Shown piece by piece: positions 17,974-26,641 of a stretch of 64,000 nt of DNA. Source of the stretch: Serratia bockelmannii. GTDB taxonomy: Bacteria > Pseudomonadota > Gammaproteobacteria > Enterobacterales > Enterobacteriaceae. The translations under genes and the position numbers were made by a program. Under the pieces are notes generated by a model. It was not told the DNA's origin. It saw only the letters and a program-made list of their open reading frames with translations, and did not search any database. Where the stretch lies: assembly GCF_008011855.1 (NCBI RefSeq), contig NZ_VOUX01000033.1:682001-746000 (forward strand), in the 5' to 3' direction. The stretch's first letter is position 1; each line of letters opens with the position of its first letter.

Positions 17974-19025
17974 CGGGTTCGCGGATCCACTAAATAGGTC
18001 AAGGCGTCAGCCAGCGCATTCAACAGCACGAAACAGGTGCCGATCAGCAGCGTGGCGCCGAGGATCGCCGGCGTGTCGGCGGCAAACAGCGCCGAGGTCA
18101 GGTAACGCCCGACGCCGGGCCAGGCGAACACCGTTTCGGTCAATACCGCGCCCTCGAGCAGGCTGGCGTAGGAGAGAGACAGTACGGTGATCAGCGTGCC
18201 CAGCACGTTGGGGAACACATGACGCAGCAGAATGCGCAGGCGGCCGGCGCCCTTGGAGCGCGCCAGCGTCACGTATTCCTTGTTGCATTCTTCCAGCATC
18301 GCCGCGCGCAGCAGCCGGGTGATACCCGCCATCGACAGCAGCGCCAGCGCCACCACCGGCAGCCACAGGTGGCTGATGGCGTTGTAGAACATTTCGCGAT
18401 CGCCGGACAGCCAGCTGTCAATCAACACGAAACCCGTACGCGGCTCCATGCTGTACAAGTAAATGTCATCCAGCCGCCCCGGCCCCGCCGACCAGTGCAG
18501 CGTGGCGTAGAACAGCAGTAGCCCGAGCAGGCTCAACCAGAAAATCGGCACCGAATAACCGATCAGCGACAGCAAACGCGCCGCGTTATCCAGCCAACTG
18601 CCCGGTTTGAGCACCGCCAGAAACGCCAGCGTAATGCCGCCGAGAGCGCCGAGGATAATGGCGCAGGTGGCCAGTTCCACCGTCGCCGGGAAGGTACGCA
18701 GCAGATCGCTCAACACCGGCTGGGCGGTGATGCGCGAAATGCCCAGATCGCCATGCGCCAGGTGCACCAGATAGCGCCAAAATTGCACCGGCAGAGGCTG
18801 ATCCAGCCCCAGCTCGTGCCGCACCTGCGCATAGGTGGCTTCGCTGGCGTGATCGCCCGCCACCTGCAGCGCCGGATCGATCGGCGCCAGGTGCGACAGC
18901 ATGAAGGTGAACAGCAGCAGACCAAGCAGCGTTAACGCCAGCGACAGCGCGCCACCGAGCAGCCGCCCGCCCCTGCGCCAATACCGCCGGGCCGCCCCGA
19001 CGCTGGCGGACAGGTCAGCAGCCAT
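17970..19025 (-). CDS. ABC transporter permease, DppB-like
   Basis: Second membrane permease, 351 residues, with an extended N-terminal basic region before the first membrane segment (about 26-46) and five further segments. The EAA loop is visible as EYVTLARSKGAGRLRILLRHVFPN. A large periplasmic loop after the central segments is typical of DppB/NikB. Its ATG overlaps the TAA of the binding-protein gene (TAATG), so it is coupled to it. Confidence 0.9.
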   Translation of the reverse strand: MAADLSASVGAARRYWRRGGRLLGGALSLALTLLGLLLFTFMLSHLAPIDPALQVAGDHASEATYAQVRHELGLDQPLPVQFWRYLVHLAHGDLGISRITAQPVLSDLLRTFPATVELATCAIILGALGGITLAFLAVLKPGSWLDNAARLLSLIGYSVPIFWLSLLGLLLFYATLHWSAGPGRLDDIYLYSMEPRTGFVLIDSWLSGDREMFYNAISHLWLPVVALALLSMAGITRLLRAAMLEECNKEYVTLARSKGAGRLRILLRHVFPNVLGTLITVLSLSYASLLEGAVLTETVFAWPGVGRYLTSALFAADTPAILGATLLIGTCFVLLNALADALTYLVDPRTR

Positions 19026-20593
19026 TACTTGCTGACCTTGCTGTAGAACACCATGTCAGGGTTGATGCCCTGCACATAGCCCTTAAGGTTGTCACGCACT
19101 GCGATCAGGCTGCGCGCCTGCAGGCCGATGACAAACGGCGAGCTTTGCTGCACCTCTTTCTGCAGTTGCTGGTAGTCGGCCACCCGTTTGGCGGTGTCGT
19201 TTTCTGCAGTGGCGGCCAGCGTCAACTTGCTCAGCGCCGGGATCTGCCAGTTGGCTCGCCAGGCCAGCGTCTTGCTGCCGTCCTCCGGGTTGTAGGCAAA
19301 GGCGGCCGCGTTGGTGTTAGGATCGAAGTAATCCGGTCCCCAGGAAGTCAGCGTCGCATCGTAGTTAAGCGTTTTCACCTTGGTGGAGACCTGTGAGCTG
19401 ATGCCCGGTACCAGTTCGACCTTCACGCCGCCCTGAGCAAAACTGGCCTGCAGCGCCTGAGCGATATCCAGGTACGGCGGCTGGTTGTTGACGTCCAGAC
19501 GGAAACTGACGTTGCTCAGCCCCGCTTTGGCCAGTATTTCTTTGGCTTTCTGTGGATTGAAGCTGTACGGCTGATCCTTGAGCGCGCCCAGATAACCGTC
19601 CGGCAGGAATGCCTGATGGCTCTGGAACTGCCCTTTCAGCAGATCGTCGGCGATGCCTTGGTAATCGAACAGCCAGCGCGCCGCCTCCCAAAACGCCGGG
19701 TTGCCGAGCGCCGGCGACGCCTTGGCGTTGAACTGCAGGTAATAAAGCGAGGCGTAAGGAATGGCCAACGGTTTGACGCCCGGCTTGCCCTTCAGGGCCG
19801 CCATCTGGTCCGCCCCCAGGTTGCGGGCGATATCGGCATCGCCCTGCTCAATCAGCAAACGGCGCGCGGCCGGATCGGGCACGTTTTTGATCAGGATGGT
19901 TTTCAACGTCGGCGCCCCTTCCGGCGAGCCGGGGTTCGCGTCCAGCACCACCACTTCGTGCGGCACATAGGTGCGAATTTTGTAAGGGCCGCTGCCGGCG
20001 GAGTGGCTGTTCAACCATTGGTGCCCCAGATCGTCGCCCTGCTGGTGCGCCAGCGCCTCTTTGGCGTCGACAATCGAGGATACCGGCGCCGACAGCAGGC
20101 TGAGCACGAAGGCCGGGCTGACGTTCTCATCCCAGCTGATTTTTACCGTATGGTCATCCACCTTGGTCAGGTGTTGATCCACGTTCTTCGCGTTCCAGCC
20201 CAGCTGCGTTAGGATAAACGACGGCTCCAGATTCAATTTCACCACCCGTGAAAGCGAAAAGATCACGTCCTCCGGCCGCAGCGGGTTACCGCTGGCGAAT
20301 TTAGCGTCCGTGCGCAGGCTGAAAGTCAGGCTGCGGTTATCGGTGCCGGCCTGCCAGCTGCTGGCCAGAGTCGGCTTGAGATCGATGGGGTTGTGCGGAT
20401 CGGACTGGATCAAACGTTGATACAGGCTGTTGAACGACTGCACCGTGGTTAACTCAAATCCCTGGGCCGGGTCAAAGCTGACCACGTCATCGATAGACTG
20501 TGCGATCACCAACGTGTTGGCTGGCGTCGCCGCCTGTGCGTTAACGCTGGCCGCCACGGCCAAAAACAGCAAAGAAGGAACGAGCGCTTTCAT
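19025..20593 (-). CDS. Family-5 ABC transporter substrate-binding protein (first copy)
   Basis: Periplasmic binding protein at the head of the importer operon, 522 residues. The signal peptide MKALVPSLLFLAVAASVNAQA ends at a normal cleavage site. The SBP_bac_5 core is visible (SIDDVVSFDPAQGFELTT, FASGNPLRPEDVIFSLSRVV, LLIEQGDADIARNLGADQ, PDYFDPNTNAAAFAYNP). Gene order is binding protein, two permeases, two ATPases, second binding protein, all closely packed. The regulator gene cbl lies just upstream in the same direction, which suggests the ligand may be a sulfur source, although the family most often binds peptides, nickel or glutathione. No cysteine or metal-site feature decides the ligand. 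Confidence 0.88.
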   Translation of the reverse strand: MKALVPSLLFLAVAASVNAQAATPANTLVIAQSIDDVVSFDPAQGFELTTVQSFNSLYQRLIQSDPHNPIDLKPTLASSWQAGTDNRSLTFSLRTDAKFASGNPLRPEDVIFSLSRVVKLNLEPSFILTQLGWNAKNVDQHLTKVDDHTVKISWDENVSPAFVLSLLSAPVSSIVDAKEALAHQQGDDLGHQWLNSHSAGSGPYKIRTYVPHEVVVLDANPGSPEGAPTLKTILIKNVPDPAARRLLIEQGDADIARNLGADQMAALKGKPGVKPLAIPYASLYYLQFNAKASPALGNPAFWEAARWLFDYQGIADDLLKGQFQSHQAFLPDGYLGALKDQPYSFNPQKAKEILAKAGLSNVSFRLDVNNQPPYLDIAQALQASFAQGGVKVELVPGISSQVSTKVKTLNYDATLTSWGPDYFDPNTNAAAFAYNPEDGSKTLAWRANWQIPALSKLTLAATAENDTAKRVADYQQLQKEVQQSSPFVIGLQARSLIAVRDNLKGYVQGINPDMVFYSKVSK

Positions 20594-20740
20594 CTGAAAC
20601 TCTCCAAGCAGATGGAATTTATAATAATTTTGCGAGTGTATGCGAGCGCGATCGGCAGCTGAAGGTACTTAAATCACTATAGATATTCTTTTTATGTATA
20701 TAGATGGGGTTTTGATTATTAGGCGGGCAATGCAGAATGC

Positions 20741-20761
20741 GCGGCAGGAATTGCCTGCCGC
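20741..20761 (-). terminator. Hairpin after cbl (weak terminator candidate)
   Basis: Perfect 8-bp stem GCGGCAGG/CCTGCCGC with a five-base loop, eight bases beyond the cbl stop. No T-run follows on the minus strand, so read-through from cbl into the transporter operon is possible. Confidence 0.4.
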
Positions 20762-20768
20762 TTATCGG

Positions 20769-21722
20769 TTAAATCTGGTAATCAATCACCGCGTCCAGCT
20801 GCGACGAGAAGACCTTGTCTTTGATTTCGGTCAGCGACAGCGTTGGGTTGCACAGTTGGATAAAGCGCCAGGCATAGTTGCGCTGCAGCTGGCTGCGTTT
20901 CAGGCCCAGCCATACCGTATTGGGTTCAAACAAATGCTCGGCGTTGAGGCTGACCAACCCGCGATCGCGCTCTTTTTCATACGATATGTCCGCCAGCACG
21001 CCCACGCCCAATCCCAGTTCGACATAGGTTTTAATCACGTCGGAGTCTTGTGCGCTGAGCGCGATGTCCGGGGTCAGGCCCGCCGCTTTGAACGCCGCAT
21101 CCAGCTTCGCGCGCCCGGTAATGCCCTGCCGGTAAGTGATCAGCGGCAAAGTGCTGAGCATCTCCAGCGTCACCTGCGGCTGACGCGTCAACTCGTGCCC
21201 TTCCGGCACCAGAATGGTGTGATGCCAGCGGTAATATGGGAACGACGCCAGCGATTCGTCGCTCATCAGCCGTTCGCTGGCAATGCCGATATCGGCTTCG
21301 CCGGCGGCCAACATCGAGACGATCTCTTCAGGGCTGCCCTGATTGAGCACCACCCGCACCCGCGGATAAAGCGCGCGAAACTCTTTGATCACCCCCGGCA
21401 GGCTATAGCGCGCCTGGGTGTGCGTTGTCGCGATATGCAGCTGGCCCGAGTCGTTACTGCTGAAGACATCCGCCAGGCGACGGATGTTATTGGCGTCGTT
21501 GAGAATGCGCTCCGCCACCACCAGCAGCTCTTTGCCGGGCTCGGTCATGCCCAGCAGCCGTTTGCCCCGGCGAATGAATATTTCGATGCCCAGCTCTTCT
21601 TCCAGCTCGCGAATATGCCGACTGACGCCGGACTGCGAGGTAAATAACGTATTGGCGACCTCGGTCAGGTTGTAGTTGCAGCGCGCCGATTCACGAATAA
21701 TTTTTAATTGTTGAAAGTTCAT
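20769..21722 (-). CDS. cbl: LysR-type sulfur-utilisation regulator Cbl
   Basis: CysB-like activator that in E. coli turns on tau and ssu sulfonate genes during sulfate starvation, with adenosine phosphosulfate as the anti-inducer. The 317 residues match Cbl closely, from MNFQQLKIIRESARCNYNLTEVAN through HIRELEEELGIEIFIRRGKRLLGMTEPGK to the terminal IDYQI. The N-terminal winged helix is followed by the sensor domain with TTHTQARYSLP. I chose ATG 21722 with GGAG six bases upstream. CysB itself is the nearest alternative, but the N- and C-termini read as Cbl. It sits directly upstream of the family-5 transporter operon, unlike the E. coli location beside nac. Confidence 0.92.
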   Translation of the reverse strand: MNFQQLKIIRESARCNYNLTEVANTLFTSQSGVSRHIRELEEELGIEIFIRRGKRLLGMTEPGKELLVVAERILNDANNIRRLADVFSSNDSGQLHIATTHTQARYSLPGVIKEFRALYPRVRVVLNQGSPEEIVSMLAAGEADIGIASERLMSDESLASFPYYRWHHTILVPEGHELTRQPQVTLEMLSTLPLITYRQGITGRAKLDAAFKAAGLTPDIALSAQDSDVIKTYVELGLGVGVLADISYEKERDRGLVSLNAEHLFEPNTVWLGLKRSQLQRNYAWRFIQLCNPTLSLTEIKDKVFSSQLDAVIDYQI

Positions 21723-21968
21723 CCCCGTCTCCCTGTTTCTTCCAGTAGCGTTAGCCATATTGATACGGAGTCCCGCGGGGCTGAACAAATAAGAAATAAC
21801 CTTTACTTATGCAATTTAATACTAAGTCGATCATTCTGCTTCGCATAGGGGATGGGAAACTGAAAAAAAACAGCGAATGACTTTAAAAATAAAGGGATAG
21901 ATAACCACAATAAAAACATGCCTTCAATCACTGTGCAAATTAAAGTTATTAAATATAGGCATTAGATA
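21723..21968. other. Intergenic region upstream of cbl
   Basis: AT-rich, contains the cbl promoter region by position. No gene, and no CysB site that I can define by eye. Confidence 0.5.
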
Positions 21969-21996
21969 TAAAAAAAGGGCTCAGCATGCTGAGCCC
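21969..21996 (-). terminator. chaC terminator
   Basis: A 20-bp perfect palindrome (21977-21996, GGGCTCAGCA and its complement) followed on the minus strand by seven Ts; 27 bases after the chaC stop. Confidence 0.9.
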
Positions 21997-22023
21997 CTCA
22001 CCGTGCGCATTCCCGCAGCAGCC

Positions 22024-22719
22024 TCAGGCGGTGGCCTCACTGCCGATGCCGCCGGTGCGGTTCTGCTGCAGCCATTGCTGCACGCAGCGCACCAGATCGC
22101 CGATGCAATCATCCTGCATGCCGTGGTGCTTCAACTCGTTATCCAGCGCAAACAGATATTGCGCGTTGGTGCCCAGCGGGCCGCTGGCGCTGGCGATCAA
22201 TGGCGCGATCACCTGGTAGCTGGTGTCTTCTTCAAACAGCGGATGCTGCGGGTTCATCACGAATACCAACGCAGTAACCTTCTCGCCGCCATCCAACTGC
22301 AGCTCGCACCAGGTCGGCACGTAGCAATCGGTCACCATTTCGCGCTTCCAAAGCAGCTCCAACTCTTCACGCAGTTTGCTTTCCGGCAAGCGAAAGGCCA
22401 GGCCCGTAGTGTGGCCGCCGGCCTTCAACGCCAGCATGCGCCCCGGCTGATGCAGCGTGCCGCGCCCGGCGGTCAAGCGCATACAGAACGCCCGGTGCCA
22501 ACCCTGCAGCTTGGCCGGCCGCACTTCTTCCGATTCGAAAACCGGGTTCCACATCAGCGAACCGTAACCGAATATCCATACGGGGCTGTGACCCGGCCGG
22601 CGCGATAAGGTGCAATCCAACGAGGCTGCACGCTGTTCAGGCGTCAGCAACAACGACTCCTCAATAGCGCCGAATGCAGTTTTGCAATCCGCTTTTTGCA
22701 GAAAATCTCGCGTTAACAC
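22024..22719 (-). CDS. chaC: Glutathione-specific gamma-glutamylcyclotransferase ChaC
   Basis: Cytoplasmic enzyme that cleaves glutathione to 5-oxoproline and Cys-Gly (activity established for ChaC family). The product is 231 residues, exactly the E. coli length. The GGCT-fold phosphate-loop motif VWIFGYGSLMWNP is present, followed by GWHRAFCMRLTAGRGT and the glutamate-containing FRLPESKLREELE. The start is a GTG at 22719 with a strong GGAGG eight bases upstream; the longer in-frame extension has no similarity to the family. It lies downstream of chaB, 250 bases apart. In E. coli it is part of the cha locus. Confidence 0.95.
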   Translation of the reverse strand: MLTRDFLQKADCKTAFGAIEESLLLTPEQRAASLDCTLSRRPGHSPVWIFGYGSLMWNPVFESEEVRPAKLQGWHRAFCMRLTAGRGTLHQPGRMLALKAGGHTTGLAFRLPESKLREELELLWKREMVTDCYVPTWCELQLDGGEKVTALVFVMNPQHPLFEEDTSYQVIAPLIASASGPLGTNAQYLFALDNELKHHGMQDDCIGDLVRCVQQWLQQNRTGGIGSEATA

Positions 22720-22970
22720 TGATATTACCTCCCGGGAATACGATTTCTCGCCTTCCCTCGCCACTGCTGAACCTTTGATGTTTTATTTTCGGCTGCGGAT
22801 TTTTATTAATTCAATCACCGCGCCTTATAAGAATGACCTTATTCTTTTCCTGACGTGCAATCAAGTTACAAAGCGGCGTTAAAGTGAAAAAGTATTTGTA
22901 CTGAGCAGCAATAATATTAATTGCCGGGCTCCACATAATGTCTGCGCGATTTTTACTGCGTGATAATTCG

Positions 22971-23198
22971 TTACTTTTTATGCCAACGTTCGTCATCGCC
23001 CTTACGATAGCTTTGCTTGACCGCCGCCCAAGCCACCTTATGCGCCGTCTCTTCCCGGCTGTCGTCACCGCGCCGGTCATCGGGATCGCGGTATTGTTGC
23101 CAGGCGCTGTTGAACGCTTCTTTATAGATCGCCTGCGCATGTTCCGGCAGCACATGCTTCACATTGTCCGGCAAGTCGTTCGTGCTGTGGTAGGGCAT
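22971..23198 (-). CDS. chaB: ChaB family protein (putative cation-transport regulator)
   Basis: 75 residues, almost the E. coli length of 76, with the conserved blocks NVKHVLPEHAQAIYKEAFNS and REETAHKVAWAAVK. The family is named as a regulator of the ChaA antiporter, but the mechanism is not established. It is highly charged and has no membrane segment. It is divergent from the siderophore-interacting protein gene; in E. coli chaB faces chaA directly. Confidence 0.95.
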   Translation of the reverse strand: MPYHSTNDLPDNVKHVLPEHAQAIYKEAFNSAWQQYRDPDDRRGDDSREETAHKVAWAAVKQSYRKGDDERWHKK

Positions 23199-23262
23199 AT
23201 GGCCTCCCCTTTCAGGATGAGTGAACCTTAAGCCTAGCCCACATGCGGTTTCGCCTCAATTA

Positions 23263-23281
23263 GCAAACAATTCTCATTATC
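23263..23281. promoter_or_regulatory. Fur box upstream of siderophore-interacting protein gene
   Basis: The 19-base segment ending CATTATC matches 14 of 19 positions of the Fur consensus GATAATGATAATCATTATC. It lies about 50 bases upstream of the GTG start, which fits iron repression. Confidence 0.7.
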
Positions 23282-23328
23282 AAACGACATGTTATACTCA
23301 CCGCCAAACGAACTATAAGGAGATCCCC

Positions 23329-24147
23329 GTGACTACCGAAGCCCCTCGCTCACGCGCCCCCTACCTGATCGCCGTCAGCCGCGTACAGGACATTACGCCG
23401 CACCTGCGCCGCATTACCTTTACCGCCCCCGATCTGCGTTACTACCCGGCCAACGCCGCCGCTGCACACATCAAAGTCTTTTTGCCGCTCGCCGGCCAAA
23501 CGCAGCCGGACCTGCCGACGCTGACCGAAAACGGCCCGCGTTGGGCCGCAGATGCCGTACGCCCGATCGTGCGCACCTATTCCATCCGCGCCGTGCGCCC
23601 GGAACTGGCGGAAGTGGACATCGAGTTCGCCATTCATGACCATCAGGGCCCGGCGGTCGACTTTGCGCGCCAGGCGAAAGCCGGCGATAAAATCGGCATC
23701 AGCAACCCAGGCGGCCCCAAACCGATGCTGCCGGCCGCCGATTTCTACTCCCTGGCGGGCGATCCCTCCTCACTGCCTGCGCTGGCCGCGCTGTTGGAAA
23801 ACCTGCCGCCGCACAGCGCCGGACGCGCTTTCGTCCGCGTCGACAGTACTGCCGACGTGATTGACCTGAAAAAGCCTGCCGGCGTTGAGGTGAATTGGGT
23901 TGTCGGCGGCACAGAGAAAACCGACGAATTGGTCGCTCGGTTCCGCGCGCAGTCCGTGCCGCAGAGCGATACCCACTTCTGGCTCGCCGGTGAAGATCGC
24001 CTGGTGGTAGAGCTGCGCCGCTACCTACGCCGTGAACGTCAATGCGATCGTAATCGTCTTTATGCTGTGCCTTACTGGCGTGAGGGGCTAAATGAAGAGG
24101 GTTACCACAATAAACGGCATGAAATCATGGATAACATTGACGACTGA
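23329..24147 (+). CDS. Siderophore-interacting protein (ViuB/YqjH family ferric reductase)
   Basis: Probable cytoplasmic FAD-dependent ferric-siderophore reductase that releases iron by reduction with NAD(P)H. The 272 residues include the FAD-binding RTYSIRAVRPE motif, GPAVDFARQAKAGDKIGISNPGGP, and a C-terminal NAD-binding part (FYSLAGDPSSLPALAALLENLP, WLAGEDRLVVELRRYLR). The start is a GTG with AAGGAG six bases upstream. It stands between chaB and chaA, where E. coli has no gene, and is preceded by a Fur box. No siderophore receptor or synthesis gene is nearby, so the partner siderophore is unknown. Confidence 0.9.
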   Translation: MTTEAPRSRAPYLIAVSRVQDITPHLRRITFTAPDLRYYPANAAAAHIKVFLPLAGQTQPDLPTLTENGPRWAADAVRPIVRTYSIRAVRPELAEVDIEFAIHDHQGPAVDFARQAKAGDKIGISNPGGPKPMLPAADFYSLAGDPSSLPALAALLENLPPHSAGRAFVRVDSTADVIDLKKPAGVEVNWVVGGTEKTDELVARFRAQSVPQSDTHFWLAGEDRLVVELRRYLRRERQCDRNRLYAVPYWREGLNEEGYHNKRHEIMDNIDD

Positions 24148-24248
24148 TCGTCTCATTTTCCTTGATTAACCGAGTACTAAACAAGTAAACATGACTTTTC
24201 TCAAATCTAACGTTAAAACTTGACGTTATTGCGTAAAAGTAAGTAAAT

Positions 24249-24275
24249 AAAACCGCACCCCGTGCGGTTTTTTTG
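24249..24275 (+). terminator. Terminator after siderophore-interacting protein gene
   Basis: Stem AACCGCAC/GTGCGGTT with three-base loop, followed by a run of seven Ts; about 100 bases after the stop codon. Confidence 0.9.
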
Positions 24276-24441
24276 CTACCCTGATCACATAAAGCAAGCA
24301 ATTGCTTTCTCAGATAAAAACAACATCACACCGGCGCCGTGGGTGTATCCTAATATAAAATACCTACTGGAAACGCAGAGTTGCCGTATCACGGCAACCG
24401 GCGCTGACGGGCTACGCTGTTTGAGAAGGAGTGCCACCCTC

Positions 24442-25545
24442 ATGAAGTCGCAACACGATCCTGGCCGATCCACCAAATCTCGCCACACCGAATACTCTCT
24501 GATCTTCCCTATCGCCGCGCTGGTGGTGTTAAATCTATGGGGTAGCACCGATAACTTTCCGCTAATCGTCGGCATCAATATTCTCGCGCTGGTGGGGATC
24601 CTCAGCAGCGCCTTCAGCGTGGTGCGCCACGCCGACGTGCTGGCCCACCGATTGGGCGAACCCTATGGCTCGCTGATCCTCAGTTTGTCGGTGGTGATCC
24701 TCGAGGTCAGCCTGATTTCCGCGCTGATGGCCACCGGCGACGCCGCACCGGCGCTGATGCGCGACACGCTGTATTCCATCATTATGATCGTTTCCGCCGG
24801 CCTGGTCGGTTTCGCGCTGCTGCTCGGCGGGCGCAAGTTCGCCACCCAGTACGTCAACCTCGGCGGCATCAAACAGTATCTGATGGCGATTTTCCCGTTG
24901 GCGGTGATCGTGCTGGTGTTCCCGAGCGCGCTGCCTGGCGGCAACTTCAGCACCGGGCAAGCGCTGCTGGTGGCGTTGATCTCCGCCGCCATGTATGGCG
25001 TGTTCCTGGTGATCCAGACCAAAACCCATCAGAGCCTGTTCGTGTACGAGCATGAAGACGACGATGGCGATCCGCATCACGGCAAGCCCTCTTCGCACAG
25101 CAGCGCCTGGCACGCCGCCTGGCTCATCGTGCACCTGATCGCGGTTATCGCCGTCACCAAGTTCAACGCCAATCCGCTGGAAGGCCTGCTGACCAAGATG
25201 AATGCACCGGCGCAGTTCACCGGTTTCCTGGTGGCGCTGTTGATCCTGTCGCCGGAAGGTCTGGGCGCGCTGCGCGCCGTGTTGAACAATCAGGTGCAAC
25301 GCGCCATGAACCTGTTCTTCGGTTCGGTGCTGGCGACCATCTCCCTGACCGTGCCGGCGGTGACCATCATCGCCACCCTGACCGGGCAGACGCTGATCTT
25401 CGGCCTGCAAACGCCGCATATCGTGGTGATGCTGACGGTGCTGCTGCTGTGCCAGCTGTCGTTCTCGACCGGACGCACCAACGTGCTGAACGGCACCGCC
25501 CACCTGGCGCTGTTCGCCGCCTACATGATGACTATCTTCGCCTGA
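24442..25545 (+). CDS. chaA: Sodium-calcium/proton antiporter ChaA
   Basis: Inner-membrane cation/proton antiporter (Na+, K+ or Ca2+ out, protons in). 367 residues (E. coli 366) with about eleven membrane segments. The two CaCA-type repeats are recognisable by LGEPYGSLILSLSVVILEVSLISALM and LILSPEGLGALRAV, and an acidic and histidine-rich cytoplasmic loop (YEHEDDDGDPHHG) separates them. ATG 24442 has AAGGAG ten bases upstream; an in-frame extension to 24262 would start inside the preceding terminator. The leader contains a perfect 8-bp hairpin (24380-24398). Confidence 0.95.
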   Translation: MKSQHDPGRSTKSRHTEYSLIFPIAALVVLNLWGSTDNFPLIVGINILALVGILSSAFSVVRHADVLAHRLGEPYGSLILSLSVVILEVSLISALMATGDAAPALMRDTLYSIIMIVSAGLVGFALLLGGRKFATQYVNLGGIKQYLMAIFPLAVIVLVFPSALPGGNFSTGQALLVALISAAMYGVFLVIQTKTHQSLFVYEHEDDDGDPHHGKPSSHSSAWHAAWLIVHLIAVIAVTKFNANPLEGLLTKMNAPAQFTGFLVALLILSPEGLGALRAVLNNQVQRAMNLFFGSVLATISLTVPAVTIIATLTGQTLIFGLQTPHIVVMLTVLLLCQLSFSTGRTNVLNGTAHLALFAAYMMTIFA

Positions 25546-25547
25546 TC

Positions 25548-25573
25548 AAAAAGGGGCGCACTCTGTGCGCCCC
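25548..25573 (-). terminator. lpxO terminator, possibly bidirectional
   Basis: Perfect 9-bp stem GGGGCGCAC/GTGCGCCCC with a three-base loop, followed on the minus strand by five Ts. It lies between the convergent chaA and lpxO stops and can also fold in chaA mRNA, though without a T-run. Confidence 0.85.
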
Positions 25574-25581
25574 TGCCTTCG

Positions 25582-26484
25582 TTATACCGAGAAGAATATC
25601 GCCGCGGCGATCCCCCCGAACAAAATCCACTTGATGATGTAATAACCGGTGCGGTTCCAGGCCTTCAAGCGTTTCCCCACCCGGCGTATCGCATAGATGT
25701 ATTTGAACATCTTGTTGACGCCGCCGGTGCGATCGCCCTCTTCGTTCGGCGCGGTGGCGGCGCTCATCAGATTGCGCCCCAGCCAGTGGTTCACCGCCTG
25801 TGCCCAGCGGTAGCGCATCGGCCGTTCGATGTCGCAGAACAGGATCAGACGATTCTGCCCGCTCTGATTTTCCGCATAGTGCAGATAGGTTTCATCGAAC
25901 ATCACGCCTTCACCGTCGCGCCAGCTGTAGCGTTCGCCGTCCACCTCAATGAAGCAGCGGTCATCGTTGGGAGTAATCAGCCCCAGGTGATAACGCAGCG
26001 AACCGGCGTAAGGATCGCGGTGGCGCGGCAACCGGCTGCCGTCCGGCAGTTCGGCGAACATCGCCGCCTTGACCGAAGGCAGGCTGCGCAGCAGTTCCGT
26101 GGTCTGCGGGCACAGGGTCATGGCGGAAGGATGGCTGTCTTCATACCATTTAAGATAAAAGCGTTTCCAACCAGTCTTGAAGAATGAGTTGAAACCGGCG
26201 TCGTTGAATTGATCGGACGCCTTGATCTGCTGGATCTCCATCAGCTTCTGTCCTTCGTCGCGGATGGTTTCCCAGTTCTCCCGCAGTACCGCCAACTCAG
26301 GGAACTGCTCCGGCTTCAGGTACGGCGTAGTCGGCACACGGGAAAACAGATACATGAAAACGTTCAGCGGTGCAGTAAAGGTAGAATGGTCAGACAGCTG
26401 TCGCCACACGTTGTAGCGCACCCGTCCGCGGTAATGCACATAGACGACGCATAAAATAAGCAAAATCAGAATGATGTATTTCAT
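25582..26484 (-). CDS. lpxO: Lipid A 2-hydroxylase LpxO
   Basis: Fe(II)/2-oxoglutarate-dependent dioxygenase that hydroxylates the myristate of lipid A. 300 residues (Salmonella LpxO about 302), with one N-terminal membrane segment (3-19) and a second near the C-terminus. The aspartyl/asparaginyl hydroxylase domain has the iron-binding HxD in LPRHRDPYAG and a distal histidine in FDETYLHYAENQ. Basic residues in the YSWRDGEG and ENQSGQNRLIL stretches are typical of 2-oxoglutarate binding. Context gives no operon partner. PhoPQ control is known in Salmonella; a weak PhoP-like direct repeat lies upstream here. Confidence 0.93.
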   Translation of the reverse strand: MKYIILILLILCVVYVHYRGRVRYNVWRQLSDHSTFTAPLNVFMYLFSRVPTTPYLKPEQFPELAVLRENWETIRDEGQKLMEIQQIKASDQFNDAGFNSFFKTGWKRFYLKWYEDSHPSAMTLCPQTTELLRSLPSVKAAMFAELPDGSRLPRHRDPYAGSLRYHLGLITPNDDRCFIEVDGERYSWRDGEGVMFDETYLHYAENQSGQNRLILFCDIERPMRYRWAQAVNHWLGRNLMSAATAPNEEGDRTGGVNKMFKYIYAIRRVGKRLKAWNRTGYYIIKWILFGGIAAAIFFSV

Positions 26485-26641
26485 GTTTGAATCGCATCAA
26501 GGAACCCACACGCTATGCGCCGCGCGGCGCACACCCCAGATAATGTCCTTTTGGCGGCACAGGCAAATTGCGCGCCAATCTGGAACCCATTAATCATTAA
26601 CGCTAACTCAACGAAAATCTATACAGAAAACCACAATAATT

